Assembly (NCBI GenBank): GCA_038025085.1
Contig: CM076140.1
Span: forward strand, 17,194,001 to 17,258,000
Direction of reading: 5' to 3'
DNA length: 64,000 bases
Origin: Tetragonia tetragonoides
Lineage: Eukaryota > Streptophyta > Magnoliopsida > Caryophyllales > Aizoaceae
Shown: piece after piece, positions 56,932 through 64,000 of the stretch
Numbering within the stretch: the first letter of the stretch is position 1
Layout of the letters: the number at the start of each line of letters is the position of its first letter
Made by a program: the position numbers and the translations under genes
Notes under the pieces: generated by a model
The model's input: only the letters and a program-made list of their open reading frames with translations
The model's database searches: none
What the model was told of the DNA's origin: nothing

Positions 56932-58275
56932 CATTAACTTTTTTTTTAATGTTTTTTTTATTGACAAGAGAACAGCTTGCTGCTTCTGAAGATGAAAAAC
57001 AGTAGGATTTTGCAATGGAAACACTGAAATCGCACCCAGTTATAGAAATCCCTAGCATGCACTAGCAGAGGATTATGAGCTAGTAAAAGCTTTTGTTAAC
57101 ACTAACTCACTAAGCCGAGAGCCTGAGTTTGAATCAAAATGGCATTGCCGTTCAATGTTGGCATACCACAAAAACTTCAAGTAAAGCCATGCCGCAAACT
57201 GTGCCTCAACAAGGTTCGAATTTGGCTACAATTCAAGTGATTTAACAATTATTGCAGCTGCTCATACAGATGTATAGATTTACTTTGCAAAAGCATTGAA
57301 CAACAAGTCTGTTTTGACACAAGTGATGACCATGAGGTCAATAAAGTGCACCATCATTAGGATGCTTCGACAATCGACATTGAAGAATGCCACCAAGTAT
57401 TGCCCGGATGCTTCGACATCTCCCCTGCTTTAATTCAGACATAACTCCAATTTCCTAATGCAGGTAAGGAAGCCCGCTTCTGCTTCTGCTTCATTCTTAC
57501 TGGAAGGCATGTCAACGGGATTGAACAGGGAGCGTTGCTCTGCTAGAGAGCATTCCCTCAACCACCAAGCGATAAGCCTACGTGGATTGGGTTTGGAAAT
57601 CATTAGATGCAAAATATATACACAAATTAAAATAAAGTAGGGTTGAAGGAAAGGAAGACGGTGGCATTGACAGACTAAACAAAAACATTAAATTATAGAA
57701 CTAAAAACATGTTATGCCAGGCAAAGATAGATTACAAATGTATGGAAACAATTTTTTCCCTGGTTTGGCAATTTGAAGACATAAACGCAAAGGAGGCCAA
57801 ACATTATCTTGATGCTACTCTGATTCAAACACACCACGGCATATCTCATTACGTCTAACCTTCCATATTCCCACACAATTTTCCACTTTAAAATGGCACA
57901 CGTTTACAGCAAAAAAGCTGTCAATTACATTCTTAAATAACTGAAACTATGGAAGAACATGAAGTAGTGCAACGCCAATCACTTTGGAAAAATTGCCAAT
58001 TACTTTCGGAAAGTTGGTCTATTCAGATAATTTCTTCTTGTAGACAGCAGACCCCAAATCGTGCACTGACACCCTCTCTTACTAGCCATCTATATAACAC
58101 GAACTTCGAGTGGTTAGCGAGAATAAATAACTGATCTTACCAAGGTTGAAGAGGCTATAAAGACCTCAGATGAAGTTTTAATGTGGTTAGTTACAGAAAA
58201 GGAGCTACACAACAAAACAATCATTTCAACTTTCATAGAATGCTCTACGTGAGTTAACTCCTCTGGCAGCTCTGA
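56932..58275. other. Spacer or 3' flank of the minus-strand gene
   Basis: Probably contains the 3' UTR of the minus-strand gene ending at 58276. A minus-strand open frame at 57430-57612 (with WWLRECSLAEQRSLF and KNEAEAEAGFLTC) could be an exon or an old gene piece but cannot be joined to a model. The sequence GATGCTTCGACA recurs at about 57361 and 57410. Confidence 0.4.
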
Positions 58276-61200
58276 TTATTGTCCCTCTGATGTCTTATTC
58301 TTAGGTCCCTCTTCCAACTGAACTAGTTCAGCAGAAGATGATTTTTTTACAAAGAGAGCAAAATTTACTACCACAACACGGAAGCATCAAACTACAATAA
58401 ATCACACAACAAGAATCGAGGGGAGGAGGGAATTATCAGTAATTAAGCTACGGAATTACTCACCTATTCCATCTTCATCAGGAGCTTCCATTGTGATGCT
58501 AGCGGCCTCTTGCAAGGATATAGCGTGTACTAAGAATTAAGATTACCATCAAGATGAAAAATACACAGACATTTTCCAAAAAGATTTATCACATATTCAC
58601 ATCTATAAGCCTTCTTGCAAGCATTACTTCTTTTCCATCTTCTTTTTCAAAATCAGTGTGGCTGGGCCCCTCTGTTTCAAGGAAAGAAAAGATGATCATG
58701 TAAATTGTGAGTTCTATTGCAATCTTTATCCAAGAAAAAAGAAAAGAGTTTCATTACTAGCTACTCCTGCTAAGTGCTAACCCATGATGCAATGAACTAA
58801 GGGTAGGTTTCAAATTAATTGAAAATATAAGTTCAAGACTTCGGCCCACTAAGGCCTTGTTTGGTTCACTTGTCTCAACTAGGGAAGTTGTAAAAGCATG
58901 GAACTTCAACTTCCTATGTAAGTTGTACATCCATGGAAGTATTTTTGTTTGGTTTACAAAGTTTACTTCCTTGAAAGTAGGTGCAAAATGACATATTACC
59001 CAAGCCACATGCACAATTATTATTAAATTCAAAGGGTAAAGATGTATTTTACGTCAATTACCATGGGAAGTTGGGCTTACCTTGGCCCCCTAGGTAAGCA
59101 ACTTCCCATACTTTCAGGAAAGTTCAACTTCCATGGAAGTTGAATTTCCGTGAAAGGAAGTGAACTAAACTATGTAAGTTCCTCCACTTCCAAGGAAGTT
59201 GAAGTTCCTTAGCCAAGTTACATCCAACCAAAAGTGTTAGTAATATGATTTAATTCAATAGGGACATGGGGTCTCAAACGCAACATCTCGATAGATCTAC
59301 AAGACTACAACTACCCCCTAAAACTTGAAACTAAGAGGCACAACAATTATCCCAACTGCTAAGAGAGATTTGGCAACAAATTGAAAAAATTAAAAGTAGA
59401 TAAAAAAGGTTCACAAATCAGGACATCCTTTTTTGATGAATCCCTCATGGAAATATATTCAGTGCAAGCATCACATGAGCTTATGCTTGACTGAAAGTCT
59501 TTGAGAAGCTGGTTCTAGTTCTTCCCCTTTTTTCCTTCTTCCGTTTCTTTTTAATATAAGTAGTGTGCTTCTAAGGTTTATACTTAAGTACATTCTCTAT
59601 CTACTCCAGTCTCCAACCCTACCCAATGTATATAGCTGTATGAGGCATGAGCTGAAAGTGAGATATGAACAATAACCCAACTAACACATAATTGAGATTA
59701 TGTGAGATGTCTAGTAGTATCATGTCATATCTATCCAGTGATGAAGCTGGGTACACAAGTGCAATGGATGTTTTCTAAACCAGAAACTATCTCACAGAGC
59801 TATAGCAAAAGATACAAAATGGCAAATGCTCACGATTTTGAAAACAACTTTGTTGTTTCACTTTCCAACGCAATGTCATTCCTTCAGCCCAAACTCCAAA
59901 CAAGTGGTACATCCAAAGCAAAGAATCAAGTGGTGATCACGGTGAGGCCATTGCTGGTAAGACAATCAGATACAGATAATCAGATATAATTTGAAGACAT
60001 ATTTTCATCCATCCATACGACCATCTGTCTATCCATCCATCCCAAATGCTCACGGGATCATTGTACCCAGACCAATCCATCCTAAAAAATTGCACCACCG
60101 ATCGCCATTTCATGCAACACAAACTCTATCACCCATGGCTCAGCTCTTCATATTTCCACACCTTGACTCAAACGGTGCCCAAACCTGATTCTTGGAGGAC
60201 AGGAGAGAGGAGAAAGAAAATCATGATTGGTGAGGCTGGCTATTTCGGTCAGCGATGGAGCTATTTGGGTGATTTAGGTGTGCTGATTCTTGGGAAGGTG
60301 GTTGGAAGTACGACTGTGGGAGTGGGCTGCTAATAAGGATGTCTCGGTGACGGATAGATTTTGCATTAGAGCAGTGGGGATGTTATGGGCTTATGTGGTA
60401 GCAGGTCCGGTGGTGGTGTCTCTTACACTCAGCAGCCTGATGGCCTGCAGCAAAGAGGGAAGGGGGTGGCAGGTGAAGTACTGAAGGTGCATGCTATAGT
60501 GACTAGCAAGCAAGCAGAGGGGAGCACCAATATTGTCATAGGGGGGAGGGACATTGGAGTTGAATTTACTTTCTATTTTTAAAAGAAACTCTGATTACTA
60601 TTGTAACTATTTCTTATACTCTAATTCTTTTCCTTTTTCAAAGTTAAGTGCGCATAAAGTGTCTCATTCATTTACTCTAAAAAATGTCCTAGTACCATAT
60701 CTTCATTACATATTTACATCAACCAAAAAAGCTACATCTTTTGTATAAAACTTGGTACTTTTAGCAAGGATAGATTTGTCTTTTACATTGGGATTGACCA
60801 AAAATTGGTTTTCACTCAAGCATACAAAAACTTCCTTATTCCATACTTTCAACTGCTCCTTGACCCATTTCAGCTTTCTCATAAAACAAAAGCCCTACCA
60901 ACCCTCAACTCGCCCACCACTCCTGAACTTGCTTCCCGAACTCCACATGTGTAATCCACATATTCTCAAATCTAAAGGGAGTGGGACCCCACTTTATCGG
61001 GGCAGAATGGAGCATAATCGGAAAATGATCAGAACAAGGCTGGGACATAACCTCCTGGACCAACTCCGGAAACTCATCCTCAAACTCATTAGTAAAAAGG
61101 AAACGATCAATGCGGGACGCCGCATCACGCCTCCCACTCACCCCCCAGGTGAACTGCCAGTTATTGAGAGGCAGATCACGCAAAGCAGACTCCCGAATAA

Positions 61201-64000
61201 ACAAGTCAAACTTGTGCATGCCCCCAGCGAAGCCTCGCCCACACCTCTCCCCAGCATGACGGACAACATTAAAGTCGCCCCCTATAACCCACCTAGGAGA
61301 ACACAACCCGGACAAGGCCGCCAGCTCATCCCACAAGAGCTCACGGTCGGCAGCAGTACACGGCCCATAGACAGAAGAAAACCAGCACTCACCCGTCCCC
61401 CTAACACTCAAAAGCACAGTGAAGTGACCAAACTGGAACTCGACCTGAGACGCAAAACGGGTATCCCAAATGACAAGAACTCCCCCGGACGCCCCAACTG
61501 AAGGTAAACAGACCCAATCCTTAGACCCAGCCTCCCAAAGACTACGAATAAAAGAAGAATCCACCCCCTCGACCTTCGTCTCTTGAAACATCACTACATC
61601 AGGGCAAGCCCGACTAACAACCTCCCGAACTAAACCCCGCTTCTCTACTCCCCCAACCCCATTAACATTCCAACTCAAGATCTTCATTTAAAACCAGTTT
61701 GACCCCTAGACCTACGAACTACCCCCTCCACAAGAATGGATGAAGACTAAAGACTCCTAAGTTCCCTAATCCCAACCGCAGCTCTCTTAATGGAGAAACA
61801 TGGAGATGACACCTGGACATTAGCTAACTCCCCCCCATCACAGACCACTTTAAGACTCATGTCATCAAGAAGAGACTGTGGGTTACGGTCGTCCCTCTCA
61901 CTCGCCAATGGAGGAATGGTCACAACATTCCCCCCGGCACCAGAATCCCCATGGCACAACGGAGAACCAATCGCTTCCATCTCATGCGACACAACAGATT
62001 GTACCCCCTTGCCAGAATTGTTGTTTCCTTTGCTTGCACCTGAAAGATTATCAATAGGATAAACCTGGTTAGAAAAAAACTAACAGGTGCAATATGGCTA
62101 GTAGTTACAACAAGAGATAAAATAGGTGAAAAGGAGAAGGGGCTGGAAGTCATGTGATCCTCAGAGTTGCGCCCTCCGGAGCACCTAGTGCTAAACAGAG
62201 AATCCACACCCATAGCTGGCCACCTGGCACTCCCATCATGAAACATTCCCATGTTAAAAAGGTTGATCCTCTCGTTACTCCCCAACTCCCTGTCCTCAAC
62301 CCTCCTGAGTCTAGTCAAAAGGAGGCCATCACCAACCTCATCATCCGACGAACTGAACAGGTCATCCTCATCGAACTCTGACTCCACAAAGGCCGCCCCA
62401 AGATCCCTCCTCAACCGAGCATGAACATCACTCACCGGGACCTCCTGTTGGACTACCTTTTGAAACCGCACCCCTATCTCAGCTAACCAAGCCCCAACCT
62501 GACACATCTCGTTCAGCAAACCACCCTTCGTACCCGACATAGGCCCTACAAGTGCGACACTTCCCTCACCAACCACCGCAGCCGAATCACCCTTAGGCTG
62601 ACCCACCTCAGTCACAGCATTCCCCTGTCCTGAGCTCAAGGCAGCAGAGTCGGCTACCCCTCACTAGTCGTGTGTTAAAATACCTCTTTATCCAAAAAAA
62701 ATAAAGAACTTGGGATACCTCTCTCAAACTTTCTCTCACCAATGTTTTTCTTATATATAAACTTTCTTTTGAGGTGCCAAAAGAATTTGGATAAGAGAAA
62801 GGGGGTATAGAATTGGAATATTAGTTTGACACAAGAAGTCTTATGTGGCTCGACAATCACACATTTCATGTACTGTTTCAACCCACACTCATCAATAACA
62901 AGAATTGTTACACTAACATCAATACCATAGACACAGAAATCCGTGGGCAGAGGAGAGCGGAGCACAAGAAAGCTCCTGTGTGAGGGTCCATGAGTACAGG
63001 ATTAAACAATTCCATATTTAGTCACGAGCATGCTGCCCTCACAGCAGACTCAAAACTTCAAAGTGGACTAATGTATATATTGAAATATGTACTTACCAGC
63101 GGAAGAGATTCTCCCTTCAAGTACCCCATACGGATCTAATTTGACTCTCACAAAGCTGCTGCTCATCTTCAATGGCTTTTCCACCACACTCCTACAACAT
63201 ATGCAAGCTTGACATTTTCATGATCAGCAAACAATTTGATAATTTTTCCTCTCTTCTCTGAGGTGTGCATAAGGAAAAATAGACATCTCATTTGCTTTCT
63301 TTCTTTCTAATTTGGCTTCTGTAACTCCATAAGCTCCCCCTTTTTAATCTTCTTCCCAGCTTCGTCTTTTTTCCCATTTTTTCTCTGAGGTTTTCTTTAA
63401 TTTTTTATTATTTTCTTTTGTGGGGGGGGGGGGGGGATGGGGGGAGCACAGGGCAATAAAGTATTGATGTTTGTCTTTGCAGCCAGATATTGGTACAACC
63501 ATCACATATGATAAATAAAGCATGCACAAGGATGTTAAGTGAGAAGTATGTCAAACTATCAGAAGAATCAGACAATTGACAGAATCAACTTTCTTTCTAT
63601 AAATGAAAAACAATAAAAAGAAAACACCTGTACTTAAGTACGTGTACAAGCTAATGTGTATACTACTAATCAGTGAGCTGCTATATTGCGACAGAGCAAA
63701 GCTCACACATAACTTCACTCCTATTGTGCGAAATTCCAAAAATGGATAGAGCGCAAGTTACCTCACATGCGTGCCACAGTAACTCCTCCCGCAATTTCTT
63801 CCTCATCTTCGCTTTTTCTATCATTCTCATTACTTGACTCCAGGAGCAACATTTCATGATTTTTGGCGTCATTACTAACAGTATCATCCATAGTTGGAAG
63901 CCGATCTGTGATAATAGCATTTCTTTTATAGTTCCAGACGAGCATAGAAATGTAATCTTGAGGTGAAATGAGGCCTTCCTCTTTGATGCAGCTCCGCTGA
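58276..64000 (-). CDS. Unidentified gene, last four exons (63767-64000, 63097-63191, 58464-58529, 58276-58322)
   Basis: I do not recognise the family. The model rests on four segments that join in one frame through GT-AG sites on the minus strand: donor GTGAGG after 63767, acceptor TTGTAG before 63191, donor GTAAGT after 63097, acceptor TTCTTAG before 58529, donor GTGAGT after 58464, and acceptor AACTAG before 58322. The stop TAA is at 58276-58278. The visible C-terminus is 146 residues: KEEGLISPQDYISMLVWNYK, an acidic stretch NDRKSEDEEEIAGG, then SSSFVRVKLDPYGVLEGRIS, LQEAASITMEAPDEDGI and the tail EEGPKNKTSEGQ. It looks soluble, with no membrane segment. The 5' part lies right of the window. 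The second intron (4.6 kb) holds a MITE and a LINE piece. Phase agreement at all three junctions is the main support. An extra exon is possible at 58628-58671. Confidence 0.6.
58853..59236. mobile_element. Tourist-like MITE, about 384 bp, in an intron
   Basis: Left end GGCCTTGTTTGGTT and right end AACCAAAAGTG are inverted, flanked by TAA (58850-58852) and TTA (59237-59239), a 3-bp target site with one change. The interior is full of CTTCCATGGAAGTTG-like palindromes, so its RNA would form a strong hairpin. It lies in the second intron of the unidentified minus-strand gene. Confidence 0.65.
59240..60889 (-). other. Intron sequence without recognised features
   Basis: Part of the 4.6-kb intron of the minus-strand gene. 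Open frames on the plus strand (59702-59989, 60046-60333, 60290-60582) show no domain and no splice-supported extension. Confidence 0.4.
60890..62680 (-). mobile_element. LINE fragment: ORF1 end plus endonuclease, no reverse transcriptase
   Basis: Minus-strand piece of a LINE lineage clearly different from LINE-1 to LINE-3. The ORF1-like part (62639-61747) is followed by an endonuclease start at 61687. It ends abruptly at about 60890 after the endonuclease, with no reverse transcriptase, tail or target duplication seen. It lies in an intron of the unidentified gene, in the same orientation. Confidence 0.7.
60905..61687 (-). pseudogene. LINE endonuclease (APE-like) domain, 260 residues, open frame
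   Basis: An uninterrupted frame from MKILSWNVNGVGG to EWWAS. It contains the expected APE-like endonuclease motifs: SWNVNGVG (N), MFQETKV (catalytic E), SSVYGPCTAADR, WVIGGDFNVVRHAGER (D and N), and SDHFPIML (final D-H). The domain would nick target DNA for LINE insertion. Every catalytic position looks intact, which is unusual for a fragment and suggests recent origin, but without RT it cannot transpose. A 5' part (61992-61747 and 62639-61920) carries acidic and Gly/Ser-rich segments of the preceding ORF. Confidence 0.85.
62681..63096 (-). other. Intron sequence of the unidentified gene
   Basis: Sequence between the LINE fragment and the exon at 63097. No motif beyond the GTAAGT donor at 63091-63096 is supportable. 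Confidence 0.4.
63192..63766 (-). other. First visible intron of the unidentified gene, with a G15 run
   Basis: Lies between the exons 63767-64000 and 63097-63191. It includes a C/T-rich stretch and a run of 15 G bases (63422-63436) whose length is probably variable. Confidence 0.5.

Noticed and set aside
57430..57612. Minus-strand 60-residue frame as a terminal exon
   Set aside because: It could follow an acceptor, but the gene model upstream already ends in a stop at 58276 and no phase-compatible junction was found.
60752..61501. 249-residue plus-strand open frame
   Set aside because: Antisense shadow of the LINE endonuclease frame on the minus strand, with Pro/Thr-rich composition and no domain.

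Overview
This window looks like nuclear DNA from a flowering plant, probably a eudicot. It has intron-split genes with GT-AG junctions, a CYP78A-type cytochrome P450, a nuclear tRNA-His, long Ty3/gypsy LTR retrotransposons, L1-type LINEs, and many small hAT, Tourist and Stowaway elements. The genus cannot be read from the sequence. By rough addition, well over half of the window is transposable element.

Layout: 1-3141 is the 3' part of a Gfo/Idh/MocA-family oxidoreductase gene (+), a long intron carrying a Tourist-like MITE and then the last coding exon. 4289-12063 is a short hAT element with an 8-bp target duplication, split by a 7.2-kb minus-strand LTR retrotransposon (element C) that keeps only gag. 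12064-18960 is a field of small DNA transposons (three more hAT elements, one Stowaway, a cluster of Tourist-like elements) and a large ATT/AT microsatellite. 18969-46123 is a set of nested insertions: LINE-1 (-) holds LTR element A (+, 22438-44741, target duplication ACCAT), which holds LINE-2 (-) and LTR element B (+, 30065-43313, target duplication ATTAG), and B's gag holds LINE-3 (-, 15-bp target duplication). None of these elements appears coding-competent.

46134-64000 is the genic side. A complete two-exon CYP78A-type P450 (47767-49823, +, 546 residues) has a TATA box upstream and a possible polyadenylation signal downstream. A tRNA-His (GTG) lies at 56181-56252. A 5'-truncated LINE tail with an RNase H domain (+) follows at 56385-56915. 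The last four exons of an unidentified minus-strand gene run from 64000 to 58276, and its 4.6-kb intron carries a Tourist-like MITE and a piece of another LINE.

The host genes show no visible functional link to each other. I see no new multi-gene system. The points most worth a second look are the nested insertions, the abnormal 5' junction of element B (its primer-binding site is replaced by a piece of element A's LTR flanked by a second ATTAG), the matching palindrome-plus-TATA promoters in the LTRs of A and C, and a possible switch between two exons in the unidentified gene.
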